64,000 nt of DNA, taken from Nocardioides sp. R-C-SC26. GTDB lineage: Bacteria; Actinomycetota; Actinomycetes; Propionibacteriales; Nocardioidaceae. Of the stretch, positions 43,856 through 53,052 are shown piece after piece (within the stretch, counting starts at the first letter, position 1; each line of letters opens with the position of its first letter). The notes beneath the pieces were generated by a model. The model was not told where the DNA came from. It worked only from the letters and a program-made list of their open reading frames with translations, and did not search any database. Made by a program: the position numbers and the translations under genes. The stretch lies in NCBI RefSeq assembly GCF_021246465.1, contig NZ_JAHRHK010000003.1:177025-241024 (forward strand), read 5' to 3'.

Positions 43856-45148
43856 TCAGAGCATCGAGGCGCCCTCGACGACGCCGAGGGGCTCGGCCGC
43901 GATGTCGCTGCGGCGCTGGAGACCGTCGAAGGAGATCAGGTCGGCGGCGGCGTAGGCGCGCGACCGCGCGTCGGCGACGTCGTAGCCCACGGCGCGCACG
44001 GCCAGCACGCGGCCGCCGGCGGTGACCAGATGACGGTGACCGGGGTCGCCCTCCTCGGGCGCGGCGACGATCGCCGTGCCGGCGTGGATCACGTCCACGT
44101 CGTTGACGCCGTCGGCGTTGCCCGCCCCACGGATCACGTCCCCCTTCGAGGACGACTCGGGATACCCGGCCGAGGCCAGGACGACGCTGACCGCGGCACC
44201 GTCGCGGAAGACCGGTGCTGCCACGGACGAGAGCCGCCCCCGCGCGGCGGCGAGCAGCAACTCGCCCAACGAGGAGTCGAGCAGGGCCAGCACCGGCTGG
44301 ATGTCGGGGTCTCCGAAGCGCACGTTGAACTCGATGACACGGGGCCCGGCCGCGGTGAGCGCGAGCCCGACGTAGAGGCATCCCACGAACGGCGACCCGC
44401 GGTCGGCCATCTCGGCCAGGGTGGGCCGCACGACGTCGGCGAGTACCCGCTCGGCGAGGTCGGACGGCGCCCACGTCAGCGGGCTGTACGACCCCATCCC
44501 GCCGGTGTTCGGGCCCAGACCGCCGTCGAAGATCCGCTTGAAGTCCTGCGCGGGCTGTAGTGCGTACGCCGTCGTCCCGTCGCAGACGGCGAACAGCGAG
44601 CACTCCGGACCGTCGAGGAACTCCTCGATCACCACCCGGTCGCATCCGGCCGCATGCGCCAGAGCCTCGGCACGATCGCGCGTCACCACGACGCCCTTGC
44701 CGGCCGCGAGCGCATCGTCCTTCACCACGTAGGGGGCGCCGAACGCATCCAGGGCCGCCTCGACCTCGGCGGACGTCGTACACGTGCGGGAACCCGCCGT
44801 GGGAACGCCGGCGACGGCCATGACCTCCTTGGCGAAGGCCTTGGAACCCTCCAGCATCGCGGCGGCCTGCGACGGACCGAACACCGCGATGCCGCGGGCT
44901 CGGATCGGATCGGCGACACCCGCCACGAGAGGTGCCTCCGGGCCCACCACCACCAGGTCGACGTCGAGCGACTCCGCGAGGTCGGCCACCGCCGCACCGT
45001 CGCCGGGGTCGACCTCGTGCACCGTGGCGATCGCACCGATCCCGGGATTGCCGGGCGCCGCGTGCACCTCGCTCACCGCGGGATCGCGGGAGAGCGCGAG
45101 AGCCAGGGCGTGCTCGCGCCCGCCGGTTCCGATCACGAGGGTCTTCAC
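43856..45148 (-). CDS. purD: Phosphoribosylamine-glycine ligase (GAR synthetase)
   Basis: PurD couples phosphoribosylamine with glycine, step two of purine synthesis. The 430-residue ATP-grasp protein starts at GTG 45148 with VKTLVIGTGGREHALALAL. Other motifs: VVVGPEAPLVAG, YVVKDDALAAGKGVVV (ATP-grasp Lys region), FLDGPECSLFAVCDG, and NTGGMGSYSPLTWAP. It is divergent from the Ser/Thr kinase gene, with 83 bases between the starts. The downstream 97-bp repeats separate it from purB. Confidence 0.97.
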   Translation of the reverse strand: MKTLVIGTGGREHALALALSRDPAVSEVHAAPGNPGIGAIATVHEVDPGDGAAVADLAESLDVDLVVVGPEAPLVAGVADPIRARGIAVFGPSQAAAMLEGSKAFAKEVMAVAGVPTAGSRTCTTSAEVEAALDAFGAPYVVKDDALAAGKGVVVTRDRAEALAHAAGCDRVVIEEFLDGPECSLFAVCDGTTAYALQPAQDFKRIFDGGLGPNTGGMGSYSPLTWAPSDLAERVLADVVRPTLAEMADRGSPFVGCLYVGLALTAAGPRVIEFNVRFGDPDIQPVLALLDSSLGELLLAAARGRLSSVAAPVFRDGAAVSVVLASAGYPESSSKGDVIRGAGNADGVNDVDVIHAGTAIVAAPEEGDPGHRHLVTAGGRVLAVRAVGYDVADARSRAYAAADLISFDGLQRRSDIAAEPLGVVEGASML

Positions 45149-45231
45149 GGCAGCATCGTAGAGATCGAGCGGGGCGCAATCGCCCGCGGGCGTTGCGATT
45201 CATCCCGCGGGCACGGGGAAGGATGCGGCCC

Positions 45232-47466
45232 GTGGCAACTGCACTTCCTCGGGTCGGCGACATCGTCGGCGACTTCCGTCTTCTCGCGCCGCTGGGCCAC
45301 GGCGGCACCGGCGTGGTCTTCTTGGCCGCCTCGACGCTCGACCAGTCCCACGCCGCGGTGAAGCTCCTGCCCGTGGCCCACCCGCACGCCGGCGAGGCCC
45401 AGACGCTCGGCGCGTTCGACTCGCCCCACATCGTGCCGTTGCTGGCGCATGGCACCACGCGCATCGGCGGCACCGACTACACCTACGTCGCGACGGCGCA
45501 CGTCGCCGGCGGCGACCTGGGTGCGCTCATCCATGCGCGCGGTCCCATGCCGGCGCGGCTGGCCGTCGACGTGTGCGTGCAGGTCGCCTCCGCGCTCGCC
45601 CTGGCCCACGACGCCGGCGTGGTGCACCGCGATGTCAAGCCCACCAACGTCCTCCTGGAGGACGCCGACGCGACCACGCCCCACGCCTACCTGTGCGACT
45701 TCGGTCTGGCGCACCGCATCGGCCAGGTCCCGGCCGGCCACCAGACCGCCATCGTCGGCACGTGGAGCTACCTGGCGCCCGAGCTCGACGGCGGGGCCGC
45801 CGGCACCCCGGCGTCCGACGTGTACGCACTGGGCTGCCTGCTGTGGGCCTGCCTGAGTGGTGCGCCGCCGTACCGCGGCACCGACGCGCAGATCTCCGAG
45901 GGCCATCGCACCGGCCGGGTACCTCAGCTGCTCGGCGGCGACGAGTTCACGGCACGGGTCAACCAGGTGCTCCAACGCTCGCTCGCCAAGGACCCCGCCG
46001 GGCGGTACCCCGACGCCGGCGCCCTGCTCGCCGATCTGGCCGACGCCGCCGCGGTGCCCTCGGCGCCCGCCGTCGCGAACCTCCCGGCCGAGGTGCCGAA
46101 CTCCGAACCTGCGTCGACGCCGACACCGGAGACGACCTCGCCACCCGCTTCTCGCGCACCGCTCGCGCCCACCGCCAGCGCAGAGGTGCCGCCCGCTGAA
46201 CGCTCCCGACCTCGGGAGTGGCCTTCCCGAGGCGTCCCCACGCTCGCCGTCGCCCTCGCCACGGCGCTGGCGCTGCTCGTCGTCGCGCTGATCGCATGGT
46301 GGGCGTTCGCCGGCGACGACGACCCGAAGGCTCCTGCGTCGCCGACCGCCGGGAGCGGGGAGGCTCCTGCGTCGCCGACCGAGACGCCGACCGACCCGGC
46401 CCCCGCGCCCACCGGCGTCACCGGCGACCTCGACGGCGACGGACTCGGTGACGTGAGCGTCGACCACGGCCGGGTGCTGCGCCGAGGCGGTGCCGAGCGC
46501 GAGATCGTGGAGAGCACGACCTGGCTCTCCACCGGGCGATCGCTGGCCGCACCCAGCACGGCGATGCTCGACGACGACGCCGACACCTACGTCCAGCGCG
46601 TGGCGGGCCACTTCGACGACGACGGAGCGCTCGACGTCCTCGAGGTGCGAACGCCGTCCGACCGGAGCGCGATCCAGGTGCGCGGCACCCTCAGCTCAGG
46701 CGCCTCGTTGAGCGCCACCCTGGCGCACCCGGGGAGACGCAACCTGTTCGCCCACGTCGTCGACTCCGACGGCGACGGTCGCGACGATCTGGCCTTCACC
46801 TCGCTCGCCGCGTTCGACACCGGCGGCATCCAGGTGCTGGTCGCGCGCTTCGACGGCGCGGAGTTCGCACCGCTGCGCGAGGCGGCGTCGTGGCCCCCCA
46901 ACGCCGATCGCACCACGCTCGGCTCCGGCGACGTCGACGGCGACGGCCGCGACGACGTCGTCACGCTGCAGCACCTCGACGACCCGGGCAGCCGCGGACG
47001 GCAGATCTCCTCGCGTCTGGCCGTGCACTCCTTCGACGACGACGGCACGCTGAGTCGTCGTGTCAGCCGACCGATCATCACGGCGGCTACTCCCCCGCTG
47101 CGCCTGGCCGACGTCGATGGCGACGGCCGCGAGGAGATCGTCGTCGTGGACGCTCTCGCCGACGACCGTCTCCGACTCGGCGTGATCGACCTCGACGCCG
47201 GCACCCTCAAGCGGCCCGTGTGGACCGACGGCCTCGCGGTCTCGGCGCAGGTCGAGCCGGCCGTCGGGGTGTCCGACGTCGACGGCGACGGGCGCGACGA
47301 CATCGTGATCGTCGGACCGACGAGCTCGCTCGCCGAGGGCAGCGTGCGGGTCGCGTTCGCACGCGGCGACGGCTTCCGGACCCGCGACGTCGGCGCGTGG
47401 GGCACGCGCTTCAACCGGTACGGCAACACCGATCGACTGGAGTACGTCGGCAACAGCCGCCTCTGA
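45232..47466 (+). CDS. Transmembrane Ser/Thr protein kinase with FG-GAP extracellular domain
   Basis: The 744-residue protein starts at GTG 45232, about nine bases after GGGGAAGG; the ATG at 45223 is too close to it. The PknB-type kinase domain (about 14-270) has the Gly loop LGHGGTGVV, Lys44 (AAVKLL), catalytic Asp134 (VHRDVKPTNV) and the DFG Asp156 (CDFGLAHR). A Thr/Pro-rich linker leads to one transmembrane helix (about 337-358). The outer domain carries repeated calcium-binding D-x-D-G-D-G motifs (DLDGDGLGD, DSDGDGRDD, DVDGDGRDD three times, DVDGDGREE), as in FG-GAP/VCBS beta-propellers. This differs from the PASTA domains of cell-wall kinases. The ligand is unknown. Confidence 0.93.
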   Translation: MATALPRVGDIVGDFRLLAPLGHGGTGVVFLAASTLDQSHAAVKLLPVAHPHAGEAQTLGAFDSPHIVPLLAHGTTRIGGTDYTYVATAHVAGGDLGALIHARGPMPARLAVDVCVQVASALALAHDAGVVHRDVKPTNVLLEDADATTPHAYLCDFGLAHRIGQVPAGHQTAIVGTWSYLAPELDGGAAGTPASDVYALGCLLWACLSGAPPYRGTDAQISEGHRTGRVPQLLGGDEFTARVNQVLQRSLAKDPAGRYPDAGALLADLADAAAVPSAPAVANLPAEVPNSEPASTPTPETTSPPASRAPLAPTASAEVPPAERSRPREWPSRGVPTLAVALATALALLVVALIAWWAFAGDDDPKAPASPTAGSGEAPASPTETPTDPAPAPTGVTGDLDGDGLGDVSVDHGRVLRRGGAEREIVESTTWLSTGRSLAAPSTAMLDDDADTYVQRVAGHFDDDGALDVLEVRTPSDRSAIQVRGTLSSGASLSATLAHPGRRNLFAHVVDSDGDGRDDLAFTSLAAFDTGGIQVLVARFDGAEFAPLREAASWPPNADRTTLGSGDVDGDGRDDVVTLQHLDDPGSRGRQISSRLAVHSFDDDGTLSRRVSRPIITAATPPLRLADVDGDGREEIVVVDALADDRLRLGVIDLDAGTLKRPVWTDGLAVSAQVEPAVGVSDVDGDGRDDIVIVGPTSSLAEGSVRVAFARGDGFRTRDVGAWGTRFNRYGNTDRLEYVGNSRL

Positions 47467-47612
47467 CGACGGTGGTCGAGGAGCGAGCGCAGCAGGCGTC
47501 AGCCGGTGGTTGAGGAGCGAGCGCCAGCGAGCGTCTCGAAACCCCGCCCGACGACAGACCGCCGCCCCTCGCCAGGTCTCGAGACGGTCGCAGAGCGACC
47601 TCCTCGACCACC
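47467..47612. repeat. GGTGGTCGAG-family repeat cluster
   Basis: Two direct units (GGTGGTCGAGGAGCGAGCG at 47471, and GGTGGTTGAGGAGCGAGCG at 47503 ending GTCTCGAAACCCC) face an inverted unit (GGTCTCGAGACGG to CTCCTCGACCACCGG at 47574-47612). The pair could fold into a long hairpin between the convergent kinase and purA genes. Confidence 0.75.
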
Positions 47613-47634
47613 GGGATGGTCGGGACTCGCTACC

Positions 47635-48918
47635 TCAGATCAGCGCGTGCCGCACGATCGTCGCCGCCCGCGAGGGACCGACACCGATGACCGACATCCG
47701 CGCGCCCGACAGCTCCTCGACCCGCTCCACGTAGGCGCGGGCGTTGGCCGGGAGGTCCTCGAAGGTGCGCGCGCCGGAGATGTCCTCGGTCCAGCCGGGG
47801 AGGTACTCGAAGATCGGCTTCGCGTGGTGGAAGTCGCTCTGGTTGGCCGGCATCTCGTCGTGCCGCACGCCGTCGACGTCGTAGGCCACGCAGACCGGGA
47901 TCTGCTCGAGTCCGCTGAGCACGTCGAGCTTGGTGAGCACGAAGTCGGTGACGCCGTTGATCCGTGCGGCGTAGCGGGCGATGACGGCGTCGTACCAGCC
48001 GCAGCGGCGCGGACGGCCCGTCGTGGTGCCGTACTCGGCGCCGACCGAGCGCAGGTGCTCGCCGGCGTCGTCGAACAGCTCGGTCGGGAACGGCCCCTCG
48101 CCCACCCGGGTCGTGTAGGCCTTCACGATCGCGATGACCTGGCTCAGCCGCGTCGGCGGGATGCCCGACCCGGTGCAGGCGCCGCCCGCGGTCGCCGAGG
48201 ACGACGTCACGAAGGGGTAGGTGCCGTGATCGACGTCGAGGAGCGTGGCCTGACCGGCCTCGAGCAGCACGACGTCGCCGCGGTCCAGGGCCTCGCCGAG
48301 CAGCAGGCTGGTGTCGCAGACCATCGGCGCGAGTCGATCGGCGAAGGCGAGCAGCTCCTCGACCGTCGCGTCGACGGTGACCGCGCGACGGTTGTAGACC
48401 TTGGTGAGGATCTGGTTCTTCAGCTCCAGGGCGCCCTCGACCTTCTGACGCAGGATGTTCTCGTCGAAGAGGTCCTGGACGCGGATGCCGATGCGGTTCA
48501 TCTTGTCGGCGTAGGTGGGACCGATGCCGCGGCCGGTGGTGCCGATCCGACGCGAGCCGAGGAAGCGCTCGGTCACCTTGTCCAGCGAGCGGTTGTAGTC
48601 GGCGATGACGTGGGCGTTGGCGCTGACCTTGAGGGTCGAGGTGTCGACGCCACGGGCCTCGAGCCCGTCGATCTCGTGGAAGAGCACGGCGAGATCGACG
48701 ACGACGCCGTTGCCGATCACCGGCGTGCACCCGGGGGTGAGGATGCCGCTGGGCAGGAGGTGCAGGGCGTACTTCTCCTCACCGATCACCACGGTGTGGC
48801 CGGCGTTGTTGCCGCCGTTGAACTTCACGACGTAGTCGACCTTGCTCCCGAGCAGGTCCGTCGCCTTGCCCTTGCCCTCATCGCCCCACTGGGCACCGAT
48901 GATCGCGATCGCGGGCAT
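47635..48918 (-). CDS. purA: Adenylosuccinate synthetase
   Basis: PurA condenses IMP with aspartate using GTP, the first step to AMP. The 427-residue protein starts at ATG 48918. Motifs: [20 protein letters not shown] (GTP P-loop), [31 protein letters not shown] (IMP binding) and [18 protein letters not shown]. It is complete and of normal length. It is divergent from the lipid-kinase gene, and a strong hairpin lies in its leader. Confidence 0.97.
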   Translation of the reverse strand: MPAIAIIGAQWGDEGKGKATDLLGSKVDYVVKFNGGNNAGHTVVIGEEKYALHLLPSGILTPGCTPVIGNGVVVDLAVLFHEIDGLEARGVDTSTLKVSANAHVIADYNRSLDKVTERFLGSRRIGTTGRGIGPTYADKMNRIGIRVQDLFDENILRQKVEGALELKNQILTKVYNRRAVTVDATVEELLAFADRLAPMVCDTSLLLGEALDRGDVVLLEAGQATLLDVDHGTYPFVTSSSATAGGACTGSGIPPTRLSQVIAIVKAYTTRVGEGPFPTELFDDAGEHLRSVGAEYGTTTGRPRRCGWYDAVIARYAARINGVTDFVLTKLDVLSGLEQIPVCVAYDVDGVRHDEMPANQSDFHHAKPIFEYLPGWTEDISGARTFEDLPANARAYVERVEELSGARMSVIGVGPSRAATIVRHALI

Positions 48919-48976
48919 GTCTTCTCCAGGTGTTCCTCGAGGGGCCCGGCATGCTGCGCGGGCCTGACAACGCGAA

Positions 48977-49003
48977 AGCCCCGGCGCAAGTGCGTCCGGG
49001 GCT
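48977..49003. other. Strong hairpin between purA and the lipid-kinase gene
   Basis: AGCCCCGG (48977-48984) and CCGGGGCT (48996-49003) form a perfect 8-bp stem with an 11-base loop, GC-rich throughout. It lies 59 bases upstream of the purA start on the minus strand. No long T-run follows on that strand. It could be an attenuator or leader structure of purA, or a terminator for a short transcript. No protein frame is evident. Confidence 0.4.
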
Positions 49004-49132
49004 CTTGCGACGTGAATCTAGCAGAATCACGCCTCGGAGCGGGTGCCGACGAGGCCCCGTCGAGCGTCCCGCACGATCCCTCTCCTTCGGGGGATCGTGT
49101 GTGGCACACCGTCTCGTCGTAGGTTCACCCCC

Positions 49133-50035
49133 GTGGACCCGTTGCTCGTGATCCGGAACGCCGAGGCCGGCTCGGCCGACGAGGAGTCGCTCGAGCGCGC
49201 CCTCACCGTGCTGCGCCGCCACACCTCGGTCGAGGTGCAGGCGACCGCCGACCCGGGCGAGCTGGACGGCGTGCTGCACCGCGCGGGATCGCGGCGCATC
49301 GTGGTGGCCGGTGGCGACGGCAGCCTCCACGCCGTCGTGTCGGCGCTCTACCGCCGCGGCGAGCTGAAGGACCGCACCCTGGGCCTGCTGCCCCTCGGCA
49401 CCGGCAACGACTTCGCACGCTCGGTCGGGATGCCGTTGGACGCCGAGGAGGCTGCGCTCGCCCTGGCCGGCGGGACGCCGGAGCCGATGGACCTGATCGT
49501 CGACGAGGTCGGCCGCGTCGTGGTGAACAACGTGCACGTGGGTGCCGGGGCGAAGGCCGCCCAACGCGGCGCGCGGTGGAAGTCGCGCCTGGGCAAGGCC
49601 GGTGTGGGCAAGCTCGGCTACCCGATCGGGGCCGCGATCACAGCCTGGAACCCGCCGCTGCTGCGCCTGCGGGTCGAGGTGGACGGCGTCCCCGTCGTCG
49701 ACTTCGACGAGCAGGTGCTGCAGGTGGCCGTCGGCAACGGCCGGTCCGTCGGCGGCGGCACCGAACTGACTCCGCACGCCGACCCCGGCGACGGCATGCT
49801 CGACGTGATGGTCTCCCGCGCGACCGGACCGATCTCGCGGTTCATCTACGCCGCCCGCCTGGGCATGGGCACCCACCCCTCCGCGGTCGACGTCGACTAC
49901 GTGCGCGGGCGCCAGGTCTCGGTGAGCGGCGAGGAGTTCTGGTGCAGCGCCGACGGCGAGCTCGACGGCCCCGAGCGCCACCGCTCCTGGCGCCTGGAGC
50001 GCGCCGCCTACTCCCTCGTGGTCCCGCGCACCTGA
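49133..50035 (+). CDS. Diacylglycerol/lipid kinase family protein (DagK catalytic domain)
   Basis: The 300-residue protein starts at GTG 49133. The nucleotide-binding motif VVAGGDGSLHAVVSALY is the family G-G-D-G-T/S element. Other landmarks are GLLPLGTGNDFARSVGM and the C-terminal VSGEEFWCSADGE, which is the D/E-G-E end of the family. Such enzymes phosphorylate diacylglycerol or related lipids at the membrane face. Substrate cannot be assigned. It is divergent from purA and has about 210 bases before lysS. Confidence 0.9.
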   Translation: MDPLLVIRNAEAGSADEESLERALTVLRRHTSVEVQATADPGELDGVLHRAGSRRIVVAGGDGSLHAVVSALYRRGELKDRTLGLLPLGTGNDFARSVGMPLDAEEAALALAGGTPEPMDLIVDEVGRVVVNNVHVGAGAKAAQRGARWKSRLGKAGVGKLGYPIGAAITAWNPPLLRLRVEVDGVPVVDFDEQVLQVAVGNGRSVGGGTELTPHADPGDGMLDVMVSRATGPISRFIYAARLGMGTHPSAVDVDYVRGRQVSVSGEEFWCSADGELDGPERHRSWRLERAAYSLVVPRT

Positions 50036-50251
50036 GCTGTCACTCTGGGGCGCTCGCGGCGGCCTGGGTGGCGGTGACCTACGGAGGGAATCCGCCCCGC
50101 GCTCGCCCGAGGGCGGTGACCTGCTGAGGAAATCGCGCGCACCTCTCCTCTGCAACTCACCGCTCCCCACAGCAACCACCGCTCCAGCCGCGTCCGTCGG
50201 CAGCACCGCCGACTCGGCTCGGACGGCGCGGCGCCTGTAGCCTCGACCGCC

Positions 50252-52012
50252 GTGGCACGCGCGGACCAGCAGGAGAAGTCAGACCCGGTCGATTGGGTGA
50301 CCCGGGCGGCCGACGCGGCGATCCGGCAGGCCCAGCAGCAGGGCCATCTCAGCGGCGCGCCGGGTGCGTGGCAGGGCAGGGTCACCTGCGCATCCGGCAT
50401 CAGCCCCTCGGGCCCGATCCACCTGGGCAACCTGCGCGAGTTCCTGACCGTGCACTTCGTCGCGGACGAGATCGCCCGCCGCGGCGTCCCCGTGCGCCAC
50501 CTGCAGTCGTGGGACGACTTCGACCGCTTCCGCAAGGTGCCCGCCGGTGTCGATCCGAGCTGGTCGACCCACGTCGGCAAGCCGCTCTCCGACGTCCCGG
50601 ACCCGTGGGAGTGCCACGCCTCGTGGGCCGAGCACTTCAAGGCGCCGCTGCGCGCGGCGCTGGTCGAGCTCGGGTGCGAGATGGAGGAGATCGACCAGAC
50701 CGACCGCTACCGCGCCGGCGCCTATACCGAGCAGGTGCTGCACGCGATCGAGCACCGCGACGCCATCGAGGCCGTCCTCGCGCGCCACCGCACCAAGAAA
50801 GGCCCCCAGCAGGGCCCGGCCGACGGCGGCGAGGTCACCGAGTCCACCGCCGAGGACGACGACGTGACGTCGGGAGACGACGGCGCAGGCGACCTCGCGC
50901 GCTTCCCGTACAAGCCCTACTGCCGCGACTGCGGGCGCGACACGGTCACGTTGACGTCCTACGACGAGCAGACCACCGACCTCGGCTACACCTGCGACGC
51001 GTGCGCGTTCACCGGCGTGACGAACATCCGCAACCAGCACGAGGGCAAGCTGGTGTGGAAGGTCGACTGGCCGATGCGCTGGTCGGTGGAGGGCGTCGAC
51101 TTCGAGCCCGGCGGCCTGGACCACGCGACCCCCGGTTCCTCCTACACCGTCGGCAAGGAGGTCGTGAAGCTCTACGACGCGATCGCGCCGTCCTTCGTGG
51201 CGTACGCCTTCGTGGGCGTCGCCGGCCAGGTGAAGATGTCCTCCTCCCGCGGCGGCGTGCCGACCGCTGCCGAGGCGCTCCGGATCCTGGAGGCGCCGAT
51301 CCTGCGGTGGCTCTACGTGCGCCGCCAGCCCAAGCAGGCGTTCAACGTCGACTTCGGCGCCGAGATGCTGCGTCTGTACGACGAGTGGGACGCGCTGACG
51401 AAGAAGGCAGCCGACCCGGCCAAGCGCGACGCCGCCGTCCTCGCCTACGAGCGAGCGGTCTCGACGACGACCGCCGGCGACCTGCCGCGGCCCGCCGTCA
51501 CGGTGCCGTTCCGGATGCTGTCCTCGGTCGCCGACGTCACCACCGGAAGCGCCGACCTGATCAGCCGCGTCGTCGGCAACGCCGGTTACCCGCACGACTC
51601 CGTGGCCGACCTCGAGCCTCGTCTGAGCCGGGCGATGACCTGGATGGGCGAGTACGTGCCCGAGGACGACCGGACCACGGTCCGCAGCACTCCCGACGTC
51701 GCGCGACTCGCTGCGCTGAGCGAGGACGAGGAGCTCTGGCTGCGGATCTTCGTCGACCGGCTGCCCGACGACCTCGATCTCGAGACCGCGACGGCGCTGG
51801 TCTACGGCGTGCCGAAGCTGGCCCGCGGCCTGGGCCTGGAGGACGGACCGACCGACGAGGTCAAGGCCGACCAGAAGTCGTTCTTCAGCCTGCTCTACCG
51901 ACTTCTCGTGGACGCCGAGCGCGGGCCGCGCCTGCCCACACTGGTGCTCGCGCTGGGCGCCGAGACCGTGCGGAACCTGCTGACACCACCGGCCGGCGGG
52001 GAGCGCTCGTGA
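50252..52012 (+). CDS. lysS: Lysyl-tRNA synthetase, class I (archaeal type)
   Basis: The 586-residue enzyme is the class I LysRS (LysK type), not the usual bacterial class II enzyme. It starts at GTG 50252. It has the HIGH-like motif SGPIHLGN with His57, the KMSKS-like motif KMSSSRGG beginning at Lys328, and a zinc-type four-Cys element (PYCRDCGRD and YTCDACAF). An acidic, low-complexity insert (about residues 190-210) precedes the zinc element. It charges tRNA-Lys. The stop overlaps the next gene's GTG (GTGA). Class I LysRS occurs in several actinobacterial groups; whether a class II copy is elsewhere cannot be seen. Confidence 0.95.
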   Translation: MARADQQEKSDPVDWVTRAADAAIRQAQQQGHLSGAPGAWQGRVTCASGISPSGPIHLGNLREFLTVHFVADEIARRGVPVRHLQSWDDFDRFRKVPAGVDPSWSTHVGKPLSDVPDPWECHASWAEHFKAPLRAALVELGCEMEEIDQTDRYRAGAYTEQVLHAIEHRDAIEAVLARHRTKKGPQQGPADGGEVTESTAEDDDVTSGDDGAGDLARFPYKPYCRDCGRDTVTLTSYDEQTTDLGYTCDACAFTGVTNIRNQHEGKLVWKVDWPMRWSVEGVDFEPGGLDHATPGSSYTVGKEVVKLYDAIAPSFVAYAFVGVAGQVKMSSSRGGVPTAAEALRILEAPILRWLYVRRQPKQAFNVDFGAEMLRLYDEWDALTKKAADPAKRDAAVLAYERAVSTTTAGDLPRPAVTVPFRMLSSVADVTTGSADLISRVVGNAGYPHDSVADLEPRLSRAMTWMGEYVPEDDRTTVRSTPDVARLAALSEDEELWLRIFVDRLPDDLDLETATALVYGVPKLARGLGLEDGPTDEVKADQKSFFSLLYRLLVDAERGPRLPTLVLALGAETVRNLLTPPAGGERS

Positions 52013-52956
52013 GCACCGCGGCCGTCGAGGCCCCTGCACGCACGGTGCACCTGTGGTGGACGCCGTCCTCCCCGCGGGAGATCGGCGAGGGCCTGGTCGC
52101 CGCGGCGCTCTTCCCGTTCCGCGCCTTCATCGCGTTCGGCGAGGCCAGCATCGGCGTCTCGCGACTCATCGCCCCCGACGGCCCGGCCCGGCTGCTGCAC
52201 CTGCTCTCGAACGTCACCGCGCCCGACCGTCCACTGGGGCAGGCGCTGATGCCGGGCGGCGTCGTCGACCGCGTGCTCGACGAGAACGGCGTGCTGGCGC
52301 GCCTGAGCGCACGCGGCGGCGTCCTGGACCGCCTGATCTCGCCGGGTGGCCTGATCGACCGCGCGCTGGTCAACCACGGCCCGGTCGATCGCCTGCTGGC
52401 ACCCGGCGGCGCCCTGGACCAGGCCCTGGAGCCTGGTGGTCTGATGGACCGCATCGTCGCACCCGGTGGTGCACTCGAGCGGCTCCTCGCCCAGGAGGGA
52501 GCGATCGAGCGGATGCTCGCCCCGGGCGGCGTCGTCGACCGCCTCCTCGATCAGGAAGGTCTGATCGAGCAGCTCGTCGCCGAGGACGGCATCATCGACC
52601 GGCTCGGCGGTCTGATGGAGAACATCGACCGGATCGGTCCGATCCTCGCCAAGCTCGAGCCCGTCGTGGGCGGCGTGCGCGAGGCGGCGTCCGGCATCGA
52701 CACCTCGGCCTCCGGCCTGGCCACCTCCGCCGCGGGCATCGACGCCTCCGCCGCCGAGCTGGTCAACCTCCTCGAACCCGTCGTCGACCTCGTCGGCCGG
52801 CTCCCCGGCGCCCGCAAGCGCCGTGCCGGCTCGGGCGAGCGGCAGGAGCGCGCCACGGAGGGCCGCGCCGCCACGAAGGCAACGGCGAAGAAAACCGTCG
52901 CGAAGGAGAAGCCCGCGCCTGAGCCCGACTCGGAGCTCACCGCACCACTCTTCTGA
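52009..52956 (+). CDS. Decapeptide-repeat protein of unknown function
   Basis: The 315-residue protein starts at GTG 52009, overlapping the lysS stop by 4 bp. Residues 81-200 are twelve uninterrupted ten-residue repeats in perfect register, with pattern x-P-G-G-(A/V/L)-(L/V/M)-(D/E)-R-h-h (for example APGGALERLL, EPGGLMDRIV, APGGVVDRLL). The N-terminal 75 residues include a Trp-rich start and a hydrophobic stretch (VAAALFPFRAFIAFGEAS). After the repeats are amphipathic helices (EPVVGGVREAASGIDTSASGL) and a Lys/Ala-rich basic tail (ATKATAKKTVAKEKPA). There is no known domain match that I can name. The repeats could form a solenoid or a membrane-binding amphipathic helix bundle. It is translationally coupled to lysS. 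Confidence 0.85.
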   Translation: MSTAAVEAPARTVHLWWTPSSPREIGEGLVAAALFPFRAFIAFGEASIGVSRLIAPDGPARLLHLLSNVTAPDRPLGQALMPGGVVDRVLDENGVLARLSARGGVLDRLISPGGLIDRALVNHGPVDRLLAPGGALDQALEPGGLMDRIVAPGGALERLLAQEGAIERMLAPGGVVDRLLDQEGLIEQLVAEDGIIDRLGGLMENIDRIGPILAKLEPVVGGVREAASGIDTSASGLATSAAGIDASAAELVNLLEPVVDLVGRLPGARKRRAGSGERQERATEGRAATKATAKKTVAKEKPAPEPDSELTAPLF

Positions 52957-52981
52957 CCACAGGCCCGGGGCCGCGCCGCAC

Positions 52982-53045
52982 CCCCGGTGGTCGAGCGTGC
53001 CGAGACCCCACCGCATCTCGACATGCTCGATGACCGAGACGGCGG
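52982..53045. repeat. GGTGGTCGAG-family repeat
   Basis: GGTGGTCGAGCGTGCCGAGACC is followed by the inverted CATCTCGACATGCTCGATGACCG. The arms can pair. It separates the decapeptide gene from the convergent MBL gene. Confidence 0.6.
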
Positions 53046-53052
53046 CGATCGA

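Noticed and set aside
52249-52608. 30-bp periodicity resembling a CRISPR array
   Set aside because: The period reflects ten-residue protein repeats in an open frame. There are no constant repeats with unique spacers and no cas genes.
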